From NCBI GenBank assembly GCA_938040365.1, contig CALHXU010000090.1, positions 1 through 42,621 of the forward strand: 42,621 nt of DNA, given 5' to 3'. Source of the DNA: an uncultured Acidimicrobiales bacterium. GTDB lineage: Bacteria; Actinomycetota; Acidimicrobiia; Acidimicrobiales; SHLQ01. Both the position numbers and the translations under genes were made by a program. Under the pieces are notes generated by a model. That model made no database searches and had not been told where the DNA came from. It saw only the letters and a program-made list of their open reading frames with translations. Positions 9,677-18,319 of this stretch are shown here, in pieces (the stretch's first letter is position 1; each line of letters opens with the position of its first letter).

Positions 9677-9706
9677 TTTCGTAAGGGTGCCAGATCCCTT
9701 ACGAAA
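9677..9706. repeat. Perfect palindrome TTTCGTAAGGG-TGCCAGAT-CCCTTACGAAA, family member B
   Basis: Perfect 11-bp inverted arms just after the heliorhodopsin stop. Confidence 0.9.
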
Positions 9707-9712
9707 CGGTGG

Positions 9713-10069
9713 CTAGATCTCGATGCGCGGTGCGGCGGTTTCGGGATCGCCAGAGTTCGGCGTGTTCGCCCGCTCGATGAGCAGGACCTCGACTTCGTCT
9801 TCGCAATACGGTTGGTGTTCAACGCCTTGAGGGACGACGTATAGCTCGCCCGGGCCGAGATGGACGTCGCCATCGCGAAGCCGAATGGTGAGTTTGCCGG
9901 AGAGGACGAGGAAGAAGTCATCGGTGTCATCGTGGTGATGCCACGTGAACTCGCCTTTGAGCTTGGCAACCATGAGGTCGTGGCCGTTGAAGCCGCCCAC
10001 GACCCGAGGAGACCAGTGCTCGTCGAACGTTGCGAGCTTCTCTGACAGGTTGACCGATTGATGCGTCAT
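9713..10069 (-). CDS. Cupin-domain protein
   Basis: FTWHHHDDTDDFFLVLSGKLTIRL...LGPGELYVVPQGVEHQP. Confidence 0.85.
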   Translation of the reverse strand: MTHQSVNLSEKLATFDEHWSPRVVGGFNGHDLMVAKLKGEFTWHHHDDTDDFFLVLSGKLTIRLRDGDVHLGPGELYVVPQGVEHQPYCEDEVEVLLIERANTPNSGDPETAAPRIEI

Positions 10070-10139
10070 ACCGAAACGTAACACGGCTACCAATTTCGCG
10101 ATGGTGCTGGTTGAATGAGCGACTACGAAGGGTTGGTAG

Positions 10140-10766
10140 TTGGTGGCGAACGTTTGGTACGCAGCGTTTGGTTCGAATCTGTTGTACTCGCGCTTTTCGA
10201 CCTATCTCGAAGGTGGAGATCCAGGACTATCGCCAAGGTCGATCCGCGAAGTCGGGGCGAGGGATCCGTCGCCGCCGACCGGCTTTGATGACTTGGTCGT
10301 TGCACACAGGTTGTACTTCGCACATTCATCACCGAAGTGGAACGGCGGCGGGGTGGCCTTCCTCGACAGCGAGAGGAACGAGACCGAGGCAACGATGTGT
10401 CGGCTCTATCGGCTCACTCTCGAACAGCTCGCCGATGTGCAGGCACAGGAAGCGCGTCAAGACTCGCCGGCGTTCATCAACATCGATGACGTTATCGCTC
10501 GTGGTCATATCGACTATTCGACAGGACTCTACGGACGCCTTCTCTTTCTCGGGCACCACGAGAGCGGCGAGCCGGTTTTCACTATCACCACAGGGCGAGC
10601 CGATCTCGAAAGGAACAATCCTGACCCGAGCTACTTGCGGACGATCGCCCGAGGACTCAAAGAAGCGTTCGCCCTCACGAATGCCGAGGTAGTCGACTAC
10701 CTGAGTCGGACAGAGGGGGTCAACCTCGCGAGTGATCATGAGCTCTGGGCCGACATTGTCACTTAG
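10140..10766 (+). CDS. Gamma-glutamylcyclotransferase-like fold protein
   Basis: WYAAFGSNLLYSRFSTYLEGG (YxxxGSN motif). Confidence 0.55.
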   Translation: MVANVWYAAFGSNLLYSRFSTYLEGGDPGLSPRSIREVGARDPSPPTGFDDLVVAHRLYFAHSSPKWNGGGVAFLDSERNETEATMCRLYRLTLEQLADVQAQEARQDSPAFINIDDVIARGHIDYSTGLYGRLLFLGHHESGEPVFTITTGRADLERNNPDPSYLRTIARGLKEAFALTNAEVVDYLSRTEGVNLASDHELWADIVT

Positions 10767-10806
10767 CGGTCGAAGTCGGTACTCACTGTGCCAAGAACAG
10801 TCTCCT

Positions 10807-10841
10807 CACTTCGTCAGGGTGCCTGGCACCATAACGAAGTG
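10807..10841. repeat. Palindrome CACTTCGTCAGGGTGCC-T-GGCACCATAACGAAGTG, related to members A and B
   Basis: 17-bp arms, 15/17 complementary; between convergent 10140-10766 and the Crp gene; TTCGT..GGG core shared. Confidence 0.75.
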
Positions 10842-10845
10842 GTGG

Positions 10846-11583
10846 TTAGTCGTTTTGGGCGAGGGCGATGAGTTGGTCGAGGTTGTTGATCTTCACTCGC
10901 TTACGGCCGGTCTCGATAATGCCTCTGGTTCGAAGCGCGCTCAGTCCTTTGCCGGTGCCCTCGCGAGACAGTCCAGACCATTGCCCGAGCTCTTGTTGAC
11001 TGATTGGCAACTTGAGTTCGATCGACCCGTCGGCGTTGGCTGTGCTCCGGCCGAGGGACTGCTCGATCTCTACAAGGCGCGCCAACCGGGCGGCGACGCG
11101 ACTTGGCGCGTCCATGATCGACGTCTCGACGAATTGCGACGATTGCTCCCGGAATCGGTGCGTCACGGTGCGCAGCACGGCAGCTTGCAGCTCGCTATCG
11201 GCGGCCAGCATCTGACGGAAATCAGCGGCACTGACGATGTGCACTGTGGTTTCGGTGATGGTGACAACGGTGGCAGACCGAGGCTGATGGTCGATCGCTG
11301 CAATCTCGCCAAACACCCGACCGACGGTAGCGAGGTCGAAGAGTACGATCCGTCCCGACCGTGTTGAGTGCTCGATTCGAGCTAGGCCAGATTCGATTGC
11401 GAACACATCGGTCGGTTCGGCCCCCTCATGAAAGATGAAGCTTTCAGCTGCATACGTTCTGCGTGCACCGACCGAACGCAGACGTTCGGCAACGAGCTGG
11501 CGGTCGCGATCGAGCGGGCGGGAGGTCATCGGGATCAAAGATGTCAGAAATTTCTCGTTCTGCGCAATTGTACGCAGACGCAT
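10846..11583 (-). CDS. Crp/Fnr-family transcriptional regulator (start 11583 or 11529)
   Basis: Cyclic-nucleotide-binding-like N-terminus and HTH ISQQELGQWSGLSREGTGKGLSALRTRGIIE. Confidence 0.85.
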   Translation of the reverse strand: MRLRTIAQNEKFLTSLIPMTSRPLDRDRQLVAERLRSVGARRTYAAESFIFHEGAEPTDVFAIESGLARIEHSTRSGRIVLFDLATVGRVFGEIAAIDHQPRSATVVTITETTVHIVSAADFRQMLAADSELQAAVLRTVTHRFREQSSQFVETSIMDAPSRVAARLARLVEIEQSLGRSTANADGSIELKLPISQQELGQWSGLSREGTGKGLSALRTRGIIETGRKRVKINNLDQLIALAQND

Positions 11584-11622
11584 CGGGCAATCTCGGCAAT
11601 AGTGGTTCTTGGCGGGATGCTC

Positions 11623-11711
11623 TGAGGCGGGGTGGGCTCTCATATGAGAGGCGCCTCAGGCAACTCCCCCCCACATGTGGTCCCTCCCGATCATTACCAT
11701 GTGGGGGAGTT
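11623..11711. repeat. Nested palindromes between the ALDH 3' end and the Crp gene
   Basis: TGAGGCG(11623)...CTCTCATATGAGAG(11637-11650)...CGCCTCA(11658), then AACTCCCCCCCACATG(11662-11677)/CATGTGGGGGAGTT(11698-11711). Confidence 0.7.
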
Positions 11712-11773
11712 CCCGCGTCCGGGCCCGTTTCGCCATCGGCAGGGCCGCTACGCATCTCGAAAGAAGTTGCGGA

Positions 11774-13231
11774 TCAGCTCGCCGAGTCCGACAAGATCAT
11801 GAGCGTCTTGACATCGCTATGGAAATCGAGTGCCCAGTCCCCGCCCTCTCGGCCGATTCCACTGATGCCACAACCCCCGAACGGTGCGGTTAGGTCACGA
11901 ACGAGGAACGTGTTCACCCAAACGAGACCACAGCGAAGGGCCCGGCCCACTCGTTCGGCACGTTCTCGTGAGGTCGTCCACACGAGTGCCGACAGGCCAT
12001 AGTCGGTGCTGTTCGCAAGCTCGATCGCTTCAGCCTCGTCTTGGAAGGTTTGGAACGTCAGGACAGGGCCGAAGATCTCGTGCTGCACGACCTCGCTGTC
12101 ATTTGAGGCGGGTTCGATCAAGGTTGGTTCGTAGTGCAACGTTCCTTCGACGATGTTGCCGCCGCGCACGATCGTGTCACCGTTCGCTCGGGCCCGTTGC
12201 ACAAACCCGTCGACGTTGGCGAGATGATCGGGGTGCACCATCGGTGCAATGTCGGTGCTGTCTTCGCGACTGTCGCCGAGCACAAAGCCGTCGACGATGG
12301 CGTGGAACTTTTCAAGGAATTCGTCGCGCACGGACTCCTCGACCAACAGGCGAGTGCCGGCAAGACAGATCTGGCCCGAGTCGTCGTATTGCCATGCCGC
12401 ACGATGCGCTGCTTGGTCGAGGTCGGCATCGGCGAACACGATCAGCGGACCCTTGCCACCCAACTCGGCGGTGAATGGAACGATGTTCTCGGCCGCTGCC
12501 TTGCCGATGTGGCGGGCGGTTGCTGGCGAGCCGGTGAAGGTGATCCGCCGAGCGCGATCGTCGGCGACCAACGCAGCACCAACTTCTTGTCCAATGCCCT
12601 GCACGAGGTTGAACGCACCTGCCGGCATGCCAGCCTCGTTTGCGAGCCTGGCGAGGATCGCGGCGGTTAGGGGCGACCATTCGGCAGGCTTGTGAATCAC
12701 GGTGTTGCCCGCTGCGAGGGCAGGGGCGAGTTTCCACGTCGACAACATGAACGGCGCGTTCCACGGGGTGATCACGACGGCCGGACCAGCAGGCATGTGT
12801 TGGACGGTGTTGTCCATGTTCTTCGCGTCCCAGTGGCGCTCTTCGCGCTGCACGATGAGGTCGGCGTACAGTCGGAAGTTTGCCGCGCCGCGGGCGACCA
12901 AACGGTCCCGCATCGACGCGTACATGAACGCCATGTCGAGCGTCTCGACCGTGGCGATCTCCTCGTTGTTCGCTTCGATCAGGTCGGCGAGACGATGCAA
13001 AACCTCGGAGCGTTCGGCCGGACTGTAGGCACCCCAGGTTTTGAATCCCTCGGTGGCGGCGGCCATCGCTGCATCAGCGGCGGCGGCGTCGCCGCGAGCG
13101 ACATCAGCAATCGGACCCGCATCCCAATCGAGAGGGGAGCGGCTCTCAAAGGTGTTCGGTGAGCCAACCCATTCGCCGCCGATGAAGTGGTCGACCGGGA
13201 CGTCGAAGCCGCCGATGGTTGCGGTCCGCAC
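11774..13231 (-). CDS. Aldehyde dehydrogenase, HpaE / hydroxymuconic-semialdehyde dehydrogenase-like
   Basis: VITPWNAPFMLSTWKLAPALAAGNTVIHKPAEWSP, ITFTGSPATARHIG, ELGGKGPLIVFADADLD, GQICLAGTR; GTG start 3 nt after the FAA hydrolase stop. Confidence 0.85.
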   Translation of the reverse strand: MRTATIGGFDVPVDHFIGGEWVGSPNTFESRSPLDWDAGPIADVARGDAAAADAAMAAATEGFKTWGAYSPAERSEVLHRLADLIEANNEEIATVETLDMAFMYASMRDRLVARGAANFRLYADLIVQREERHWDAKNMDNTVQHMPAGPAVVITPWNAPFMLSTWKLAPALAAGNTVIHKPAEWSPLTAAILARLANEAGMPAGAFNLVQGIGQEVGAALVADDRARRITFTGSPATARHIGKAAAENIVPFTAELGGKGPLIVFADADLDQAAHRAAWQYDDSGQICLAGTRLLVEESVRDEFLEKFHAIVDGFVLGDSREDSTDIAPMVHPDHLANVDGFVQRARANGDTIVRGGNIVEGTLHYEPTLIEPASNDSEVVQHEIFGPVLTFQTFQDEAEAIELANSTDYGLSALVWTTSRERAERVGRALRCGLVWVNTFLVRDLTAPFGGCGISGIGREGGDWALDFHSDVKTLMILSDSAS

Positions 13232-13233
13232 GA

Positions 13234-14154
13234 TTAGGCCTCCGAATCGCCCGTTGCCGCATCGGCGGCTGGCTTGTCGTCGAGCGTTGAACCGTACAGC
13301 TTCGCGCCGAGTCCCATTGGCTTGCGGATGCCGCGGAACTCCCAATCGCCGCCTTGTGCGGTAGAGAGCACCTCTTCAGAATCCGATGGCTGTGCGCCGA
13401 CGTCGGTGCGGATCGGAGTCGGGCCGCTGACGATGGTGTTGGTGAGTTCACCCAGGCCTTCGACGCTTACGGTCACCACATCGCCGGGGTAGACGGTGCG
13501 CGAATTCGCAGGTGTACCCGAGAGCAGAACATCACCAGGCACGAGGGTGATCGTGCGGGCAATGTCGGAAACGAGGTAGTGCATATCCCACTTCATTTCA
13601 GCGGTCGACGCGTCTTGCTTGACCTCGCCGTTGACGATGGTCTGGATTCGCTTGTCACGGAAATCCCAATCGGTCACTAGACCTGGGCCGAGCGGGCACA
13701 AGGTGTCGCTGCCCTTCACCCGAAGCATGGAACCAGCGTCGGTGTCTCGAAAGTCGTGTAGGCCGTAGTCATTGGAGACCGTGTAGCCAGCAATGTAGTC
13801 GCCCGCTTCCTCAGGGGAGATGTTTCGGCACGTCTTCCCAATAACTATTGCGATCTCACCCTCGTAGTTCAACCACTCACAACCCTCGGGGCGCACAACG
13901 TTGCTCTGGTGTCCCGTGAGCGCCGTGATCGGCTTGTGAAAATACGTCGGCGCTGCGGGCAACTTCGTCATGAATTCGTCCACCCGACTCGCGTAGTTCA
14001 GATGCACGCAAATGATCTTCGTCGGTTCAACGGGGGCGAGGTGCACCGCGTCGGCAATCGCAACCGAACGGCCGTCACCAGAAATGAGCGTGTCGCCATT
14101 GCGTTGGACTTCGGTTGGGTAACCGTCGAGAAGGATCCTGCGTGTTTCGGCCAT
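13234..14154 (-). CDS. Fumarylacetoacetate hydrolase-family protein with C-terminal extension
   Basis: LNYASRVDEF, YFHKPITALTGHQ, LNYEGEIAIVIGK, GYTVSNDYGLHDFR, GDVLLSGTPA. Confidence 0.88.
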   Translation of the reverse strand: MAETRRILLDGYPTEVQRNGDTLISGDGRSVAIADAVHLAPVEPTKIICVHLNYASRVDEFMTKLPAAPTYFHKPITALTGHQSNVVRPEGCEWLNYEGEIAIVIGKTCRNISPEEAGDYIAGYTVSNDYGLHDFRDTDAGSMLRVKGSDTLCPLGPGLVTDWDFRDKRIQTIVNGEVKQDASTAEMKWDMHYLVSDIARTITLVPGDVLLSGTPANSRTVYPGDVVTVSVEGLGELTNTIVSGPTPIRTDVGAQPSDSEEVLSTAQGGDWEFRGIRKPMGLGAKLYGSTLDDKPAADAATGDSEA

Positions 14155-14251
14155 GGTGAAGTTCCCTACGTAGAAGATCGGCTTGGGCCGTGACGGGGTG
14201 GCCCAGATGTCTGGTCAGCGCTGCCTCGTTAGCATAGGGCAAACAAAACTA

Positions 14252-14265
14252 GTTCGGTACCGAAC
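14252..14265. promoter_or_regulatory. Putative operator, perfect palindrome GTTCGGTACCGAAC
   Basis: Between the divergent FAA-hydrolase and MarR genes; motif recurs at 16287, 19136 and 36164. Confidence 0.7.
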
Positions 14266-14326
14266 GAATATGGGATGCTGGCAGCGCGGGTTGACCGAGT
14301 CAGGTATGTCTATTGTGTGGGGCGCC

Positions 14327-14836
14327 ATGAGTTCAGAGAAACAATCGACCGAATCTGCGTGGCTCCTTGCTGCTGAACGCGACGTGCAGGAGCGGCTCGG
14401 CGACAGCGAATTCGACTTCGCCTCGCTGGACGCCATCTCGAATCTCTACCGGGCAGCCGCGGCGATCCGCCGCCGTGCCGAGGGCGAGGTGCTGGCGCCC
14501 TACAGCCTGTCGTTTGGCGCGTTCACGATCCTGTGGGTGCTGTGGATTTGGGATGACATGGAGACCGCCCAGCTCGCTCAGGAATGCAACCTTGCCAAAG
14601 GGACGCTGACCGGAATGTTGAATACCTTGGAGAAGCGCGGCCTAGTCGAGCGAAACCGCATGGAGGCAGACATGCGTCGGATGATGGTGTGCCTCACCAG
14701 CGAAGGTCGAAGCACCATCACCGAAGTGTTCCCAAAGTTCAACTCGTTCGAGGGAGAGATGAGCAACGGGCTGACGCTCGCCGAAAAGGCTCAGCTCGCC
14801 GACCTTTTGCGCCGGGTCACCAAGAACGCCCAATAG
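14327..14836 (+). CDS. MarR-family transcriptional regulator (paralogue 1)
   Basis: LSFGAFTILWVLWIWDDMETAQLAQECNLAKGTLTGMLNTLEKRGLVER wHTH; clear similarity to 30762-31277. Confidence 0.85.
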   Translation: MSSEKQSTESAWLLAAERDVQERLGDSEFDFASLDAISNLYRAAAAIRRRAEGEVLAPYSLSFGAFTILWVLWIWDDMETAQLAQECNLAKGTLTGMLNTLEKRGLVERNRMEADMRRMMVCLTSEGRSTITEVFPKFNSFEGEMSNGLTLAEKAQLADLLRRVTKNAQ

Positions 14837-14881
14837 TTGCTCGCTAGGACAGTGAAGCGATCGCCTTACCGATCGCATCTA

Positions 14882-14987
14882 GGTATTGCGGCGGTCCTGG
14901 CGGACCTTCGCAAACTCGCCTTTTCGCCTGCGTCGGTATTGCGGCGGTCCTGGCGGACCTTCGCAAACTCGCCTTTTCGCCTGCGGC
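14882..14987. repeat. Tandem direct repeat, 2 x 53 bp
   Basis: ggtattgcggcggtcctggcggaccttcgcaaactcgccttttcgcctgcgtc (14882-14934), then a near-identical copy (14935-14987). Confidence 0.95.
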
Positions 14988-14998
14988 GAAAACGCTTC

Positions 14999-16240
14999 CT
15001 AGGGCAGCGTTCCGATTGCGGCGGTTATGGCGTCGAGGGCGATTTGGATCTCTTCTTCGTTGACGGTGAGCGGCGGCATGAAGCGGATCGTGTTGCCCTT
15101 CGCCCCTGCGGTCATGAGAAGCAGGTTTCCCTCGTGGAAACAGTGTGCGAGTACAGCCTTTGCGTCCTCTGCGCTCCGTAGGTCACAGGCGATCATGATG
15201 CCGGGACCGCGGACATGTTCGACGATGGGACCATTTGCCATAAGTGCCTCAAGGCCGGCACGAAGCTGATCGCCACGAGCGTTCACGTTGTCGATAAATC
15301 CATCGGTGGTGATGACGTCGATCGTTGCGAGTGCGGCAGCACAGCCAATGGCGTTGCCGCCGTAGGTGCCGCCATGTGACCCGGTCGGCCACTTGTCGTC
15401 GAGCTCTCGGCGAGTACCGAGGGCCGAAAATGGAAACCCTGAGGCGATGCCTTTGGCCATGCAAATGATGTCGGGTGCAATGTCGAAGTGGTCGATAGCA
15501 AACATCGACCCGGTGCGAGCAAAGCCACTTTGCACCTCGTCGGAGATGAACAAAATGCCGTGGTCGGCGCACCGTTGCGCAATCCCTTCGAGGAATCGCT
15601 TTGGTGCGAGTTTGTAGCCACCTTCGCCGAGGACCGGCTCGACGATCACGCACGCCGTTTCGCTCGGTGCGGTCGACCCGGCGAGCAGACGGTCGAAGCC
15701 GGTCAGGCATGCATCGATTTCGGCTTCGTGATCGGCGGCGCGTGGGTCGGGAAATGGTGCGGTGAAGACGCCACCGGGCAACGGCGCATGGCCAGCTCGG
15801 TAGACGTTCTTCGAGGTGGTCATCGCCATTGCCATATGTGTGCGGCCGTGAAAACTGCCTTCAAAAACGATGGTGTGTGGTCTCCCGGTCGCTTGCTTCG
15901 CGAGTTTGATCGCGGCTTCGGTGATCTCGGCCCCAGAGTTCGCGTAGAAGAAGGTATCGATGCCCGGGGGAGTGATCGCTTCCAGCCGAGCCGCCAACGG
16001 TTGCATCATGTCGTTTGTGAACACGTTTGCTTGAAGGTGAATACCTCGGGCTGCCTGGGTCGCGATCGCCTCCACAACCTTTGGATGGGAGTGCCCGGTC
16101 GAGATGACCGCAATCCCCGAAACGAAGTCGAGGTACTTCTCTCCGTCTGTGGTCGTGACCCACGAGCCAGATCCCTCAGCAACCTCAAGGTCGGTGAGTT
16201 TGAACCAGACGTTCGAAAGGTTCTTGGTGTCTGCAGCCAT
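14999..16240 (-). CDS. Class-III aminotransferase (GabT-like)
   Basis: FYANSGAEITEAAIKLAKQATGR, FEGSFHGRTHMAMAMT, ISDEVQSGFARTG, CMAKGIASGFPFSA (PLP Lys). Confidence 0.9.
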   Translation of the reverse strand: MAADTKNLSNVWFKLTDLEVAEGSGSWVTTTDGEKYLDFVSGIAVISTGHSHPKVVEAIATQAARGIHLQANVFTNDMMQPLAARLEAITPPGIDTFFYANSGAEITEAAIKLAKQATGRPHTIVFEGSFHGRTHMAMAMTTSKNVYRAGHAPLPGGVFTAPFPDPRAADHEAEIDACLTGFDRLLAGSTAPSETACVIVEPVLGEGGYKLAPKRFLEGIAQRCADHGILFISDEVQSGFARTGSMFAIDHFDIAPDIICMAKGIASGFPFSALGTRRELDDKWPTGSHGGTYGGNAIGCAAALATIDVITTDGFIDNVNARGDQLRAGLEALMANGPIVEHVRGPGIMIACDLRSAEDAKAVLAHCFHEGNLLLMTAGAKGNTIRFMPPLTVNEEEIQIALDAITAAIGTLP

Positions 16241-16286
16241 TTGGTTCTTCCAATCACTAGGCCAACCGTCGAGCGGTGACAAAATC

Positions 16287-16300
16287 ATTCGGCACCGAAC
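16287..16300. promoter_or_regulatory. Putative operator ATTCGGCACCGAAC
   Basis: TTCGG-CA-CCGAA palindrome between the divergent aminotransferase and P450-1. Confidence 0.6.
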
Positions 16301-16338
16301 AACCTACCGCGGTTAAAGTTTCGCTACCTCGGCGGGCG

Positions 16339-16410
16339 GTGACCGCTGCCTTTTGAGATGCAGTTGCCGCTGCCTTCTGAGAGGCAGTTACCGCTGCCTT
16401 CTGAGAGGCA
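16339..16410. repeat. Tandem repeat, 3 x 24 bp, each with a CTGCCT/AGGCAG hairpin
   Basis: gtgaccgctgccttttgagatgca / gttgccgctgccttctgagaggca / gttaccgctgccttctgagaggca, immediately upstream of P450-1. Confidence 0.95.
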
Positions 16411-16438
16411 GTCCGCCACCAACGAACAGGAGTGTTCC

Positions 16439-17593
16439 ATGTCGTTAGGATCCGAAATCGATCTCGCTGCACTCGAAGCAGACCCCGACCCAATACTCGC
16501 CCAGCTACGGGCTGACGAGCCGGTGGCCTACATCGATGCGCTCGAGATGTGGTTCGTCACCCGCTGGGATGATGTTGCCGCGGTTGAGGCCGACTACGAG
16601 ACGTTCCGTTCCGCGACCGAGCCGTCCTTTCTCGCACGAGCGCTCGGCACGAACATGTTGACGCTCGACCCACCCGAGCACACAAGGGTGACCGCCATGA
16701 TTCGGCCCGAGTTTCGATCGAGCGGAAGAAGCGGATCCTTCGTGACCGAGGAACTCACAGCTATGGCAAATCACGTTCTCGACGCGGTCGAGCCGGGTGG
16801 CTTCGATGTGATGACCTCCTATGCCCAACCCCTTGCAGCAGGTGCGTTGGCGACGGTGCTCGGGCTCGATCATCACGGCGCGAGCGTTATGTGGAGCTGG
16901 TGCGAGGGCTTGTGCGCCGACATCGCAAACTTCGAGAACGACCCCGATATCAGCAAACGAACCGAAGTCGTCAAGGCCGAACTCGGTGAAGCGATTCGTG
17001 AACGGATCGCTGAAGCCAACGAAGGCGATAACTCGGCGATTGCTCGCTTCGTACAGGCAGGGGCGACGCCCGAGGAAATCATCAACAACGTGCGGCTCAT
17101 GATCTCGGGCGGCATCAACGAACCGCGCGATGGTATTGGCCTCGTGACGTGGGTCTTGTTGAGCCAGCCAGAGTTACGAGAACGCGTCACCGCCGAACCA
17201 AGCGACATGCGACGCCTCATCGAAGAAGTGTTCCGCGTGTACTCGCCGGTCGGGACCGTAACCCGTCAGGCCACCCGAGACGTCGAGCTTGGCGGGGCAC
17301 TCATCAAAGAGGGCGATTTAGTTTCAGGTGTCCTCCGTTCGATCAACCTCGATGAAGCGCATTGGACAAATCCAATGGTGATCGATCTCGATCGTCGCGA
17401 AGGCGCACACGCCGCCTTTGCGCTCGGCACGCACCGCTGTCTTGGCGAGTGGCTCGGTCGTCAAGAAGTCAAGGTTGGTGTAGAGCGGTTGTTCGCTCGC
17501 TTCGAGAATCTCCGCCTCGACCCAGCCGCCGGCCCGGTCGAACTGACCGGCTTCGAGTTTCGAGGACCGAAGTCGGTGAACGTGTTGACCTAG
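16439..17593 (+). CDS. Cytochrome P450 (P450-1), atypical I-helix
   Basis: Heme loop FALGTHRCLGEWLGR, ExxR EEVFR, I-helix MISGGINEPRDG; ATG preceded by ACAGGAG. Confidence 0.9.
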   Translation: MSLGSEIDLAALEADPDPILAQLRADEPVAYIDALEMWFVTRWDDVAAVEADYETFRSATEPSFLARALGTNMLTLDPPEHTRVTAMIRPEFRSSGRSGSFVTEELTAMANHVLDAVEPGGFDVMTSYAQPLAAGALATVLGLDHHGASVMWSWCEGLCADIANFENDPDISKRTEVVKAELGEAIRERIAEANEGDNSAIARFVQAGATPEEIINNVRLMISGGINEPRDGIGLVTWVLLSQPELRERVTAEPSDMRRLIEEVFRVYSPVGTVTRQATRDVELGGALIKEGDLVSGVLRSINLDEAHWTNPMVIDLDRREGAHAAFALGTHRCLGEWLGRQEVKVGVERLFARFENLRLDPAAGPVELTGFEFRGPKSVNVLT

Positions 17594-17602
17594 CGGTTTG
17601 CC

Positions 17603-18319
17603 TTACGCACCATTTCGACGAGCTGCCATTCTGACGATCCAGGAAAACGAAGGGTCGGTGTCGCGCGTGTCGAGCATCTCGGGATGCCACTGGACCGCAA
17701 TCATTGGAAGCTCACGATGTTCGAGGCCCTCGACGGTTCCGTCGCCGCTGCGCGCCGTCACGACGAGATCGGTGCCGGGGGTATCGACGGTTTGGTGATG
17801 GAGCGAGTTCACCGAAACGCTGCCGCCATAGATTTGCGCGAGCGTTGACCCGTCGGTGGTGGTGATCGTGTCGCTTAGCGTGGACGGGTCGATGTCATAG
17901 CGTGCGTGTTCGGGGACGTCCTGGTGGAGTGTGCCACCAGCGTGAACGTTGAGGAGTTGTAGGCCCCGGCAGATGCCGAGCATCGGCAGCTCTCGTTCGG
18001 CGGCAAGATCGAGAAGCGCCAACTCGTACGCGTCGCGAATGTCTTCGAACTCGGTGGTCGGGTCCAGCGCCGCGCCATATCGGTCGGGGTTCACGTCAGC
18101 GCCGCCACTGATCAGCACACCGTCGAGGTGATCGGCAAACTCGTCTGGTGCTGCATCGAGGGGAAGATGAACGGGTAGCCCGCCTGCGGCGAGTACCCCG
18201 CGCGCGTAGTCCGCGTAGTACCAATCGCCTTCGAGGTGCCGAAGCGATTCTGGAGTGCCCTCGAGTTGGCTCGCGACCTTCCGTCGGCCGCTCAGTCCGA
18301 TGAGGGGGCGTCGGCTCAT
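17603..18319 (-). CDS. PuuD-like gamma-glutamyl-amide hydrolase (peptidase C26)
   Basis: VLISGGADVNPDRYG, PMLGICRGLQLLNVHAGGTLHQD, VNSLHHQTVD, AVQWHPE. Confidence 0.88.
   Translation of the reverse strand: MSRRPLIGLSGRRKVASQLEGTPESLRHLEGDWYYADYARGVLAAGGLPVHLPLDAAPDEFADHLDGVLISGGADVNPDRYGAALDPTTEFEDIRDAYELALLDLAAERELPMLGICRGLQLLNVHAGGTLHQDVPEHARYDIDPSTLSDTITTTDGSTLAQIYGGSVSVNSLHHQTVDTPGTDLVVTARSGDGTVEGLEHRELPMIAVQWHPEMLDTRDTDPSFSWIVRMAARRNGA

Noticed and set aside
14882-14987. CRISPR or att site
   Set aside because: Only two contiguous copies without spacers; no integrase or tRNA nearby.
16339-16410. CRISPR-like array
   Set aside because: Contiguous 24-bp tandem repeats with no unique spacers and no cas genes.
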